NCBI GenBank assembly: GCA_029204225.1
Contig: CM055113.1
Location: 25,843,462 to 25,907,461, forward strand
From: Diphasiastrum complanatum
Lineage: Eukaryota; Streptophyta; Lycopodiopsida; Lycopodiales; Lycopodiaceae
DNA: 64,000 bases
Reading direction: 5' to 3'
A program made the position numbers and the translations under genes. A model generated the notes under the pieces. The model did not search any database and was not told the DNA's origin. It saw only the letters and a program-made list of their open reading frames with translations. Shown in pieces: positions 1 through 10,599 of the stretch. Positions within the stretch are counted from its first letter, which is position 1. Each line of letters starts with the position of its first letter.

Positions 1-532
1 GCTAATCTAGTAATTGTACCTTCAAATTTGGTTTCATTTGAGTGATAATAGATCAAAGGGAACTTGTTTTGTTGAGTTATAGCTGCAAGAACCGAGATTG
101 ACCCATTTCCATTCAACCAGACCAAATTAGAAAGTTCTTATGAGTTGAATCTTGGAGTACATGTCTCCTAGTAGAGATTTTCATAAGGATTTGAATGCTG
201 CCACTCTTTAGAAGTTTGGATCATCCATTTGAGAGCTTAATTAGGTCGTTCTTAGGCTTCTTAAGGTCCTAAAACCTTTTAGGTTCAGATCAAGTGTTTT
301 GATGAGTTTTTCATCTAGAAATGCAAAACTAGTGAAATTTGTGTTTCTATTCTACTCGGTTTTGGATAGGTTTGTGATTGAATATGTCAATGTGATTCAA
401 CCTGAATTTAAGAGGCTTTATTTGTAAGACATTTGTGTGTTATAAAGTGCTTTTGGTTCAGTATAGGTGGATTCACCCTTCTTGTGAAGTCGAGATCAAG
501 GAGGAGACTAGTTTGATCAAATCTATAGTAAG
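1..532. other. Unique left flank of copy A
   Basis: I see no gene here. The last part reads as plausible leader sequence running into the copia element. The match to copy B begins only at 533, so this flank belongs to copy A alone. A 65-codon open frame crosses the boundary at 435-632 but matches nothing I recognise. Confidence 0.5.
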
Positions 533-693
533 TTTGGATCTTGAAGATAGGTCAAGCTCAAGATCACCTTATATCTTGTTGAGAAATCAGAGAGTGATTC
601 ATCTCAGGTCCCAAAGAGAGTGGGATAGCTAGTAGTGATCATATCTTGTACAATCTATCTTGTTTCTTTGAATCTATCTCCTTATCATTGAAG

Positions 694-1471
694 ATGGCAT
701 GCATAAGTGCCTATCTTTTGGATTCTAGTAATAGATTGAACTCTTCAAATTATTCAATTTGGAAGTTAAGAATGGAATCCATCCTTATCATGCAAAATTT
801 GATGGATATTGTGAATGGAGAGGAAGATGAGCCAATCCATCCACAAGAAGCAACTAAATACAAGAGAAGGTGCAAGCTTGCACTCCATTGTATTAAGATG
901 AATGTTGCAAATGATTTGCTCAAAGAAGTAGGAGCATGTACCTTATCCCAAGAGGCTTAGGAGACTCTTCAAAAGATCTATGAGTCCAAGAATACCTCAA
1001 GTTTACTTTCCCTCAAGAACCAAGTTCCTCAATGCTTCCAAGGGAGGAGTGAGAGTGGACATCAATTTGTTTTGAGAGTAAAAGATTTGAACAAAAGAGC
1101 CTACTTATGTTGGTGAACCTATTAAAGAGAGTGAGCTTGTGCAAATGGTTTTTAATGGCTTATGTAGTGATTTTACTAACCTTGTCCAAAGCTATGCCAT
1201 CATGGGAAACTTGCCTACAATTGAAGACCTTCAAAGTGTGTTGATGGCCGAGGAGAGTAGGAAGGCTCATATCAAATCAAGGATGGAGAGGCTCTCTATC
1301 AATGATGGTGATGACAAAGCCTTATTTTTCAAGAGCAAAGGCAAAGCAAAGACCAAGGGAGGAGCATTCAAAATGGAGCAAGCAAATGATGGAGATCAAG
1401 GAGGATCCACATCCTCATCATCACAAGTTAAGCCCAAGAAGGACAAATCTAAGATAAAGTGCTACTATTAG
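694..1471 (+). pseudogene. Copia gag remnant (UBN2-type), copy A
   Basis: The likely start is the ATG at 694 (MACISAYL...). The N-terminal part (NYSIWKLRMESILIMQ) and the helical region around 'KMNVANDLLKEVG' are typical of copia capsid polyprotein. A TAG at 958 and further breaks up to 1138 interrupt the frame. It reopens at 1139-1471 with the 'LPTIEDLQSVLMAEESRK' segment and a lysine-rich linker. The protein stops at KIKCYY, exactly where a CCHC zinc knuckle should begin, and sequence from the pre-integrase region follows at once. Gag would package element RNA; this copy cannot. Confidence 0.85.
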
Positions 1472-2330
1472 ATCATGGTCTCATTGTGGAGTTCTCTACT
1501 AATGTATGCAACATCAAGAAAAGTGAGATGATCATAGCAAGGGGAACAAGGTTTGGGAGGTTATTTAAGCTTGATGCTTTTGTAAATCCTAACCAAGTTG
1601 TGATGGTAGCCGAAGAGACCAATATTACCACATTTGACTTGTGGCACAAGAGGCTTGGTCACATCAACACCAACTCCATGGAAGCTATGTGCAAGGAGGA
1701 GCTTGCTCTCGGCCTTCAAGATCTTTGGCAAAGGAGGAAAGGGTATGTGAAGATTGTGCCTTGGCTAAGGCACACAAGTTACCTTTTTCAAGTTCAATCA
1801 CAAAGACAAGTCATCTTCTTGAGTTAATCCACTCGGATGTGCATTTTGCTAGCACAAAGAGCAATGGTGGAGCTACAATGTTTGTCACCTTTATAGATGA
1901 CTACTCAAGATATGGATGGGTATATCTACTTTCCTCTAAAGCACATGTTTTTGAGAGTTTTGAAAAGTTCAAGACTTTTGTTGAAAAGCATCATAATCAC
2001 AAAATCAAGTTCTTTAGAAGTGATAATGGAGGAGAATATATCTCCATGAATTCAAAGACTTTTTTGATCAAGAAGGGATCAAGAAAGAGTTATCTTGGCC
2101 CTACACTCCTCAAAAAAATGGGGTGGCCAAGAGGAGAAATAGGACACTATGTGAGTGTTCTAAAGCTCTAAGGTTAGTTGCATGCCTACCTAAGTCTTTT
2201 TGGGGAGAAGCTCTCACATGTGCTAACTTCTTATATAATAGAGTTCCATGTAGCTCTATAAATGGTAAAACATCTTATGAGTTATTGTATGGAGAAAAGC
2301 CTAATCTCAAAAGCTTGAAGGTGTTTGGAT
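1472..2330 (+). pseudogene. Copia integrase remnant, copy A
   Basis: The GAG-pre-integrase motif is clear (DLWHKRLGHINTNSM near 1640-1680). It is followed by the catalytic core with IHSDVH, FVTFIDDYSR and FFRSDNGGEY, which hold the two catalytic aspartates. The frame shifts twice, at ~1730-1830 and ~2100. Past the second shift the motif that normally reads NGVAERKNRT reads NGVAKRRNRT, so the third catalytic residue (Glu) is Lys. The enzyme would be inactive even without the frameshifts. Copy B carries the same substitution. Confidence 0.85.
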
Positions 2331-3645
2331 GTATTTGCTATCTACATGTCCCTTTAGACAAAAGAACCAAGGAGGTTCCATCATCCATGAAGGGGATCAT
2401 GGTAGGTTATGGCAATGCAAGCAAAGGTTACAAAATCGACATTCCCTCTTCTCAAAAGGTTGTCATTTCTAGAGATATCATTTTTTATGAGACTAGAATG
2501 CATAAGCTTGAAGATGATTCATCTAACCACTCTATTGGAAGAGAGGTACCCGAGATCAAGGAGGAGATTGACCATGAGGAGGAGCTAGAACCAAGAACAC
2601 CAAGCACACCAAGAAGATCCACAAGGTCAAGGATGGAGCCATTAAGGCTCACATACAAGGACAAGGGTAAGCAAGCTGAGGAAAGTACTTCTTCTTATGC
2701 CTTCATCACATCTTTTGAAGAGCCTTCAAATGTTAGTGAAGCTTTAGAATCAAAGGAGTGGTTTCAAGCTATTTGTGATGAGTACATTGCATTGATGGAG
2801 AATGATACTTGGATGCTTGTTGATTTACCTTTGGATAGGAATGCAATTGGATGTAAGTGGGTTTTTAAGCTCAAGTTGAATCAAGATGGGAGTGTTTCTA
2901 AGCACAAGGCAAGGCTTGTAGCCAAGGGGTATGCTCAATCAAAGGGCATAAATTATGATGAGACCTTTGCACCCGTGGCAAAGATGGTCACCATAAGACT
3001 AATCATTGCTCTTGCTTCTCACTTTGATTGGTTATTGTTTCAAATGGATGTGTCAAATGCTTTCTTAAAGGTCATTTGGAAGATGATATATTCATGGAGC
3101 AGCCCGAGGGCTTCATCAAGCAAGGTATGGAAGACAAGGTGTGTCATCTCAAGAGGAGCTTGTATGCTTTGAAACAAGCTTCTAGAACTTGGAACACAAG
3201 GCTCAATACTTTTCTTATCTCTATTGGATTTACTCCTAGTGAGTATGATCCCACCTTGTACATAAGATTTAGTGCAAAAGACATTGTACTTTTATTACTT
3301 TATGTTGATGATATCATACTTAGTGGAGATAATTTAGAAGGTATTGAGAAAACTAAGCTAGATCTATCCAAAGAGTTCAAGATGGTAGATCTCGGGCTTT
3401 TGCACTTCATTTTGGGTATGGAAGTATTTAGATCTTTAGATTATGTCTTCATTTGTCAATAGTATGCCATTTCATTACTCAATAGATTTAACATGCATGG
3501 ATGCAAGCATGTAGAGACTCCTATGGAGCATGATGTAAAAGTGACCAATAAAGAGGATGAAAGATCCTTCACGAACATTACTCTTTATAGGCAGCTTATT
3601 GGCTCCTTAATGTGGATAACCATAACAAGACATGATCTTTGCTAA
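2331..3645 (+). pseudogene. Copia reverse transcriptase / partial RNase H remnant, copy A
   Basis: After an acidic linker comes the copia RT core: GCKWVFKLKLNQDGS, ARLVAKGYAQSKGINYDETF, QMDVSNAFL, then a 1-nt frame change near 3060-3070. It continues with HLKRSLYALKQASRTWN and the catalytic LYVDDIIL at ~3300. A TAG at ~3460 stops the frame shortly after 'LLHFILGMEV'. RNase H begins (LYRQLIGSLMWITIT) and is cut off near 3645. RT would copy element RNA to cDNA; this copy is non-functional. Confidence 0.88.
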
Positions 3646-3880
3646 CCTAAGGTTTATGACTGGGGTACTTTTCTTGGTTGAATCTCGTTGGATTGCTCGT
3701 CTGTCTTATTTAGTGGGATCAACTGCAAGTGCATCTTTTGCTTGTGTGGTTGCATGTAGCTCCCTTTCACCCTCTCCTGAATCTGTTGTCTATGGTGGCT
3801 GTGGGAATGCGACGACAAAATCAATGGACGTCGGATGGAACTGGATCGGAAAAAAAATAGACCGGATTGAAAAAGACAGT
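3646..3880 (+). other. No recognised gene
   Basis: A short unique-looking stretch between the truncated copia and the A-rich tract. An 84-codon plus-strand open frame crosses it but matches no family I recognise. Confidence 0.4.
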
Positions 3881-4865
3881 GAATGAAAAAAAGTATAAGG
3901 TATCAAAAAATTTATAGGAGATCGAAAAATTACAAGGGGTTGAAAAACAAAGGATCGAAAAAAAAATTTGGATCGAAAAATGGAATTTGAAAATGAAACT
4001 AAAACTCAAAAAATCAAGGCTCAAAAAATCATGGAATCGAAAAATTAGTGACTCGAAAAAGGAGAACTCAAAAAAATAGAAATCGAAAAATGAGAAAAAA
4101 GCTAGAATAGAAAAATAATGGATCGACCAAATCTAGGATCAAAATAAATATGGGATCGATAAATTTAAGATCAAAAAAATATGACTCGAAAAAATATCCT
4201 TGCATCCAAAAATTGTACAGTATCAAATTTTTTTTCAAAGAATTGAAAAAATTTGATTGTAGATATCAAAAAATCTTGGATTGTTCGAGTCGATATCGTA
4301 TCGAAAAATTGTGAAAAACATCGAGTCGCGTATTGAAAAAATTCAAGTATGAAAAAAATGACAAGGGACTAAACAAAATCGAAAAAACCCAAAAAATGAA
4401 ACACTAAAAAACTCAAAAATAACTCACAAATGACCAAAATTTGAGAAAAGAGAAAAAGAATTCAAAAAATTCAAAAATCTTAAAAAAAAAACCCTGGAAA
4501 ACTCAAAAATCTGAGAAAGTCGAAATTTTTTTTTTCGGAAAAGTCAAAAAATTTAAAATTCGAAGGAACTCAAAAAATTTAAAAACTCAAAAAACTCGAA
4601 GAATTATAAAATCCTAAAAACTCGTAAATATTGAAAAACTCGAAGAATTATAAAACTTGAAAAATTATAAAATCTCGAAAAACTAGAAAAAATTGAAAAT
4701 TGTAAAAAACTCGAAAAACTCAAAAAAATTAGAGTCGAGTATTGATAAACTGAAAAGTATGAAAAAATTACAAGGGATCCAAAAATGAAAAGTATCGAAA
4801 AAATTATAATGTATCTAAAAATCCAAAATTTGAGAAAACTAGAAAAAATTAGAAAAAACGTCGGA
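3881..4865. repeat. A-rich low-complexity tract with (T)CGAAAAA motif, copy A
   Basis: About 1 kb is built from short degenerate units such as ATCGAAAAATT, ACTCGAAAAA and CTCAAAAA, repeated dozens of times in one orientation. No reading frame is supported; minus-strand open frames here encode only Phe/Ser/Ile-rich low complexity. It sits downstream of the 3' side of the transposase gene, so it may be subterminal sequence of that DNA transposon, but I found no terminus to prove it. Confidence 0.75.
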
Positions 4866-5760
4866 TCCAACTATAGATGAGAGTGGCAGATGTAAATGCA
4901 GATGAAAGTTGTCAGATGCAACTGAGGAAGAAGGGCGGCCGATGCAAATGAGATGGATATCGAATGCAATTGGAACTGAAGGACGTTGGATGTAAAAAAT
5001 ATGGAATGCAAGATAAAAAATGATAAAAAACAGCCGATGCAAACAAAAAGTCATTGGGTACAAGTGAGATGGAGATCGGATGCATCTGAAAAAACATTGT
5101 GAACGAAGGGTCGAAGAATAATCACATGATCAAAAATTTTATTAAAGTAGAAATGTCATTGTATCAAAAAGACATTGCCGGAAGAAACTAGAAAGACGAC
5201 AGATGAAAAACACTGGATCGAAAGAATTAAGGGATCAAAAAATTAAGAGTCAGATGGAGGGTGATGGATGAAATAAAAAATGAGGGTTGTCGGATGCAAT
5301 GAGAAGCATCAGATGCAAATGAGGATGGTCGTCGAATGCAATGGTTGAAAGGCACTGGCAGATGTTATTTGGAAGACATTAGCAGATGCATTCGTCGGCT
5401 CTAGAGACAATAGCTCGTTTGATGAAAATTTTCAGAGCTCAAAAAAACTCGAAATTCTAAAAAACTTAAAAAATTAGAAAATCCAAGAATGTCTAAAATA
5501 AAATAAAAAAATCGTCGGATGGGATCGTCAGACGCAAAGTCATCGGATGCGATCTTCAAAATGCAAATTAAACTCAAAACATGCAAAAATCGAAATCTCA
5601 TCAGATGTAGTTTTCGGAAAAAAAAAATTGTGGTTTTTTTGGCAGTTGGCGGATGCATGGCGGACGAAAAACTGGTAAAATTTGAAAAAAAAACTGAAAA
5701 AATGGTGGATGCAAAAATCGAGACTGGCGGTGCCCAAAAATGAGAAATAGCGGTGCAGTG
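4866..5760. repeat. Cluster of GATGCAA-like motifs, copy A
   Basis: At least 15 dispersed copies of a short motif close to (G/A)GATGCAA lie in about 0.9 kb, mostly the same way round and at irregular spacing. They are often preceded by GTCG or CC and followed by ATGAG. A-rich filler lies between them. Such arrays of short sites are typical of subterminal regions of CACTA elements, which the element's own DNA-binding protein recognises. That role is inferred from position. The following ~200 bp, up to 5959, hold nothing I recognise. Confidence 0.6.
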
Positions 5761-5959
5761 GTGGGTTTTCGAAAAGTCTGGGGTGAGTTCGCACTGATCT
5801 AACTGATCAATAGAGACGTTTGGAATTAATTATAATTCGAAAAACAATAGAGAATACGTGCTTGTGAAAAATAGAAATTGAGGAGACCAAGCAATGCAAA
5901 CAGAAGTAAATAAGAACTCCATCATGTTTGTAGTACAACTAGATTTTAGTACGTTCATA

Positions 5960-7798
5960 TTATTTTATCAAACTTGTATTAGAAAAAAAACATGCAATTT
6001 CATAAGATATTGATATAAACAAAAATATTAAGTACCTGACAACGGATGCTAATTTGTAAATGGCATCACGAAATTGATCAGTTAGATAGCCACGAATGCA
6101 CATTGGAAATATGTACTTGACCATCTTCAACCAATTATGAGATTTTAGACCATGGAGTTTTCCTTCAACTGTGAATGATGTTCGTAGTAAATAAGCAAAA
6201 CCCGTTGTTGTTCTCATCTCGCAAATGACTGACCGTACGTACTTATACTCTTCTTTCGTACGAATCCAAGGGGCTCTTGGAATACTATAGGTATTTCCAT
6301 CAGTACATAATTTTAGCCAATACTCTTTTTTTGTTTTTGATTCTTGTAGATCATGTCTGGCAGAATACTGTCTTTGTCACCCACCAAGTGTTTCCATATT
6401 GATTCACCCACATTTTTGGATATGTGCATAGGATCAAGCAAGTGATTGATCAAAAAGTTATTCCAATATGGTAAACAATGAAAGATGGATAGTCTTTTCA
6501 TACCATTGATTGGCTTAGTCTCGGATTCAATCCAAAGTTTGTGCCAATCTGCCACAGACATTCTCTTTGGAGGCATTCTTGTTTCTGATCTTCCTCCAAA
6601 GCCTCTTCTATGAGCATTTCTAAATGGATGATTTTCATCATGCAAGTACTTGCGATGATTTTTATACACAATTGTGTTTAAATGACATGAGTGGCGAGCA
6701 TCAATATTTGGTCCACAAATGAGACATGCGTGATATCCAGAAGCTGTAAAACCTAAAAGAATCAAATCCAATTCGTGTTAAAGAATAAATATTGCATGCA
6801 TAAAAAATAAATATACAAACATTACAAGTGATTTCATTTTATAGTCACCTAAACAATCGCCCAATCCTAGATAGTCATGCATAGTCCACATTAAAATTGC
6901 ATGCAACAAAAATGTTTTGTCTTGAAGTGGACGTGAGATGTCATATGCTTGGACTCCCTTCCATAGTAATTCTAGTTCTTGAATCAATGGTGCAAAGTAG
7001 ATATCCATATTTTTTACTTTATGTTTTCCAGGAATTAGAAGTGCTAGCATGAGATGTCCTTTTTTAATGCTTAGCCAAGGTGGAATGTTATAGTTGACCA
7101 ACACCACTGGCCAAGTAGACCACGTGCTTGACATTTTTCCAAAGGAGTTAACCCCGTCTGTTGCAAGTCCCTCACCTCTTGTCTCTAACATAGTGTTTCC
7201 TTCTGGGAGTAGTTTGCGTAATAACCTGTACATAATGAAATGAATTTTCATAATATAAAATAAAAGATCATTTAGCCAACTAAAACATTTGACTTGAACA
7301 ACACATCTATTAAATTCTTTAAAAAAAATCTCAATCTTATTTACCCAAATAAGGATGTAACACTTGTATCACTCCATTTATATTTTGCTTGGAGGTTCAA
7401 TATAAGCAACGAAGCGGCCAAACGAGATGTCTTTGCTCCAGGATATAATGGTGTGTTTGATTCTTCTCTCAATTTTTTTTCTTCGGCACTAATAAATGAT
7501 TCACTATCATGTTCAGTGCATTCTTCCACATCATGATGCTCATAGACGTTATTTATCAAGTTGTTCATGATTTCAACTTCATCTTGAATGCAAAAATCAT
7601 TTTCAGCACTTGATCTTGATTCTGAAGAAGAGGAAGAAGAAGATCAAGGCTGATTCTCATACGCTCATGACGTGATAGTTGATTTATGTGCGGCCCATCG
7701 TATGCCAATCTTGTTTTGGATATGGAGTGACTGTTATCATCGTCACTAGAGCTAGATGACAATTCATAGTCCTTCAAACATGGAAAACAAATTAACAT
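5960..7798 (-). pseudogene. CACTA (En/Spm-type) transposase, TNP2-like, copy A
   Basis: The order is that of the Transposase_21 family. An acidic Ser-rich N-terminus comes first, then 'TPLYPGAKTSRLAASLLI' and 'KYKWSDTSVTSL', then LATDGVNSFGKMSSTWSTWP and IPPWLSIKKGHLMLALLIPG. Next are HACLICG, a GFGGRSETRMPP block, 'HLLDPMHISKNVGESIW', and the beginning of DUF4218 (LKSHNWLKMVKYIFPMCIRG). Two introns with good borders interrupt it: donor GTAAATAAG near 7343 to acceptor TGTACAG near 7227, and donor GTGACTAT near 6850 to acceptor TCTTTTAG near 6754. A splice donor CAG|GTACTTAAT near 6035 leads to no recognisable next exon, so the C-terminus is missing. Frame changes occur in an A-run (~6320) and in a TCT-rich tract (~7640). 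The enzyme would cut and paste CACTA elements; this copy is broken. Confidence 0.85.
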
Positions 7799-7913
7799 AT
7801 AAGATTGTCATTCATGAAAATTAAAACTAAAATTAAGACATGCAAATCAAACACTATATCTTAAATTAAGGCATGCAATATGAAATATAAAAAAAAAAAA
7901 ATTAATCTGATAT

Positions 7914-9502
7914 TCACAAGGTACATGCTTGAGTTTGGCTCAAAGCCTTTTGTACACATCTTGGAAGAGGGCGATTGAAGCTATATTTGATGAATAGCTC
8001 TTCACCACATTTAATGGGCCTTATCTCACATACCATTATGTATGTACTTTTTGAGTTCCTAGAAAAGTATTCTTCCTTTCCATTGGTGTGTTCCTCAAAA
8101 TCACAATTAGTTAATGAAGGGTGCCCAATGGAACTATTTATGTATGCAGCAATATTGCCATATTTTCTGGACGCCCATAAATGTACATACGATGTGATTT
8201 CAAAACATTCTCTCCTTGCACGCGTCGCTCTTCCAAAGAACAAGCATTGGCATTCAAGCCATAAACCTACATTCTCCATTGGTGACGACATAGATCCTGC
8301 CAATTACCCCAATTGTATTGAGGTCCTGCATCAGGCATTAACGTGACAACACTATTCAAGGGGACATCAATGCTAGTCAAAAAAAATAAACCTAATCCCG
8401 CATTAGGAAAGTGCTCACTTGGCTTGATCATATACATATGACCCCAATATGAAAATGATGTTCCACATAATGGTAGTGGTACTCTATCAGGCCAACATGA
8501 ATATTTCTTTCTATCAAAGGGCTTAACCAATGCTTCTAGGTAGGGAGGAAGGGGAGACTCAATCAATGAATTTAAAACATTCTTGGATAAGTCAACAGTA
8601 CGTAAATTTGGTTGTTCATTTTCAAATCTTGTCAAAATGCGTCCAGGTCGTGTTCTTTTTTGTAATGGAGTAAATCTAGATGGGATAGGAAGAAGAGAAA
8701 ATTCTATACAAGGTATGTGAGGTGATGTGGGATGGATAGAATTGATGTGAGGTGTCGTGGGATGGATAGAATCGATATGAGATGTCATGAGATAAATAGA
8801 ATCGATGTGTGGTGACATCGTGAAATGAATAGAATCCATAGTAGAATTTGTGTGAGGTGTTGTGGGATGGATAGAATCGATGTGAGGTGTCATGGGATGG
8901 ATAGAATCGATGTGAGGTGTCATGAGATAGATAGAATCGATGTGTGGTGACATCGTGGAATGAATAGAATCCATAGTAGAATTTTTGTGAGGTGTTCTGG
9001 GATGGATAGAATCCATGTGAGGTGTCGTGGGATGAATAGAATCTATGTGTGGTGATATCGTGGGATTCCATGGAAAGATCTATGTGAGGTGTGGTGGAGT
9101 GAGTGACGTGCGAAATGGAAAGATGCATAACTTCCACATCATGAGGTGTGTAGTGACTAGTGACATCATTATGATCATCAACAAGATCTTCGTCTAATGC
9201 CAAAGATGATCCAAAATCGATAATTCTTATCTTGTTGATAAGAATGTCAATCGACGTGTTATAAGACATTGACACCAATGTATTATTCTACAAGAGTGAA
9301 ACATTACACAAGCATTAGTTTTTTTTTTTTTAAATTATAAATATGTGTATGATAAGGACAGTACTAAATAGTCAAAATGTACCTCCAAATCCACATCGGG
9401 CTCCTCAATGTGCTTTGCAAACTTCCACAGATGTTGCGCCACTATTCGTCTTTCTCGGTCAAAATCCTTTGCATTGTTTGCACTTGCAATATATCTTTTC
9501 AT
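7914..9502 (-). pseudogene. SET-domain protein in the transposon context, copy A
   Basis: SET domains transfer methyl groups to protein lysines. Visible motifs in order are the N-terminal PNAGLGLF (GxGL-type), FGRAT, YVHLWASRKYGNIAAYINSS with PSLTNC in place of the usual NHSCxPN, and the C-terminal CGEELFIKYSF. The protein starts at an ATG at 9502 (MKRYIASANNAKDF), with an intron from GTACATTTTG near 9386 to an acceptor near 9290. A His/Pro-rich repeat region (8700-9060) precedes the SET part. Two frame changes break it, near 9060 inside the repeats and near 8300 just before FGRAT. It lies head to tail with the transposase gene, about 120 bp upstream of it on the same strand, which suggests cargo of the same element. 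The target and any activity are unknown. Confidence 0.65.
8700..9060 (-). repeat. 30-bp coding minisatellite, copy A
   Basis: About a dozen imperfect 30-bp units encode the decapeptide HIDSIHPTTP and variants such as HIDSIYLMTP. The unit length is a multiple of three, so the frame persists through the array. The array is also open in a second frame (a Thr-His-Arg-Phe-Tyr pattern), which explains the long overlapping ORF on the same strand. Confidence 0.85.
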
Positions 9503-9624
9503 TGTACCTCTATTGATACTAATTTCATTTTACAATTACAAAAATAATTAGCTTAATGTTACAAGCTAATTTATATGTGTATAAATATAGTCCTAAGTTT
9601 TAAACAAATAATTATATAGTACCT

Positions 9625-9775
9625 GCGATTTAGGTCGAGGCTGGGCACCAGAAGTTGATGACGATGATGTTTCACTAAGTCTTTGCTCAAGCATTTGTGC
9701 TCTTTTTTGTGATTTCATTTTGTAATAGTATTGCATCTTTTTTAACTTTTTGCTATCTTGTGGAGGCGTCGTGCT
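9625..9775 (-). CDS. Possible upstream exon of the SET gene, copy A
   Basis: An open minus-strand segment reads TTPPQDSKKLKKMQYYYKMK and continues with a Ser-rich, basic stretch ending PRPKSQ. It ends at a good donor, CAG|GTACTATATA near 9624. An acceptor lies ~110 bp further on, before the MKRYIAS segment. A basic, Gln/Lys-rich N-terminus would suit a nuclear protein. The evidence is splice-like borders and an open frame only; no family is recognised. Confidence 0.35.
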
Positions 9776-9989
9776 TTAAACAATCTTAGAAAAAAAAACA
9801 AAAAAGTTATATTCAACACACAATGCTGCAAATCCAAATGTTAAGTACATAATATCTATTGTACATTTATAAAATATACCTATTTCGAGAGATTTCCTAA
9901 TAGAAGACATATTCGCTAATGAACGATTAAATTTTATCTGCACTTTTTTAACAAGAATGTTAATGTATTGACAAAATACACTTGTCAAA

Positions 9990-10560
9990 ATATACTGTTA
10001 AAATTGATATGTTGATTTCCCGAATTGTGGTGAGAATAGGCCAATCAATAACCCTCTGGATACGATCGGCCTCAATCTCCACTCCCCGTTTGGAAATCTT
10101 ATGCCCCAAGTAGGACAATTCCTTCGCAAAAAAAGTCATACATAGACTCTTTGGCAAAGAGCTTTTCCCTTCTTAGGATGTCCCAAACAAGTCTTACTGA
10201 ACACTAGGATATCATCTAAGAATACCACTACAAATCTTTCCAAATATGGCCTGAACAAATCGTTCATCATCTATTGGAAAGTTGTCGGTGCATTGGTCAA
10301 AGCAAAAGGCAACACCAAAAATTCGTAGTGACCAAAGCGAGTTCAAAATCCGATTTTTGGTATATCTTCTGTCTTAATGCATACCTGATGGAATCCCGAC
10401 CTTATAATTATCTTGGTAAAGTACCCAGCACCACCAAGATAATCTATTAGGTCATCCATCTGTGGTAGAGGATATCTATTCTTAATGGTTACCTTGTTCA
10501 ATTTCTTTACTTTTAATGCACTTAAGGTCATTAGGTCCAAAGACTAAAGAACTAAGGACA
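9990..10560 (-). pseudogene. Gypsy reverse transcriptase remnant, copy A
   Basis: Reading the minus strand: LNKVTIKNRYPLPQMDDLID, LGGAGYFTKIIIRSGFHQV, a TNAPTTFQ segment, VVVFLDDILVFSK with the catalytic DD pair, and LSYLGHKISKRGVEIEADRI ending in IDWPILTT. These are the standard Ty3/gypsy RT blocks. Frame changes and stops fall near 10340 and 10160. The first catalytic Asp, normally in the 'FSKIDLRSG' block, is Ile here (TKIIIRSG), so the polymerase would be inactive in any case. Confidence 0.88.
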
Positions 10561-10599
10561 AAATACATCCATCTCATTACTTCGAGATAGATTACCTGA

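Larger units (their letters stand above)
646..3645 (+). mobile_element. Degenerate Ty1/copia retrotransposon (copy A)
   Basis: Gag, GAG-pre-integrase, integrase, reverse transcriptase and the start of RNase H follow in copia order on the plus strand. No LTR, PBS or PPT is visible. The zinc knuckle and protease are deleted, the frame breaks repeatedly, and homology stops abruptly in the RNase H region after residues like RQLIGSLMW. The element is a dead, truncated copy. Identical breaks occur at 20044-23043. Confidence 0.9.

Noticed and set aside
8700-9060. CRISPR-like repeat array
   Set aside because: Units are contiguous 30-bp tandem repeats without unique spacers and are in frame with a protein.
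8676-9278. 200-aa Tyr/His/Ser-rich ORF as a separate gene
   Set aside because: It is mostly the 30-bp array read in the wrong frame; only its first ~80 codons plausibly belong to the SET protein.
9960-10000. CACTA terminus near the right end of the SET gene (CACTTGTCAA, with a TTGACA/TGTCAA mini-palindrome)
   Set aside because: Wrong orientation for a CACTA end and no matching opposite terminus; left as unexplained.
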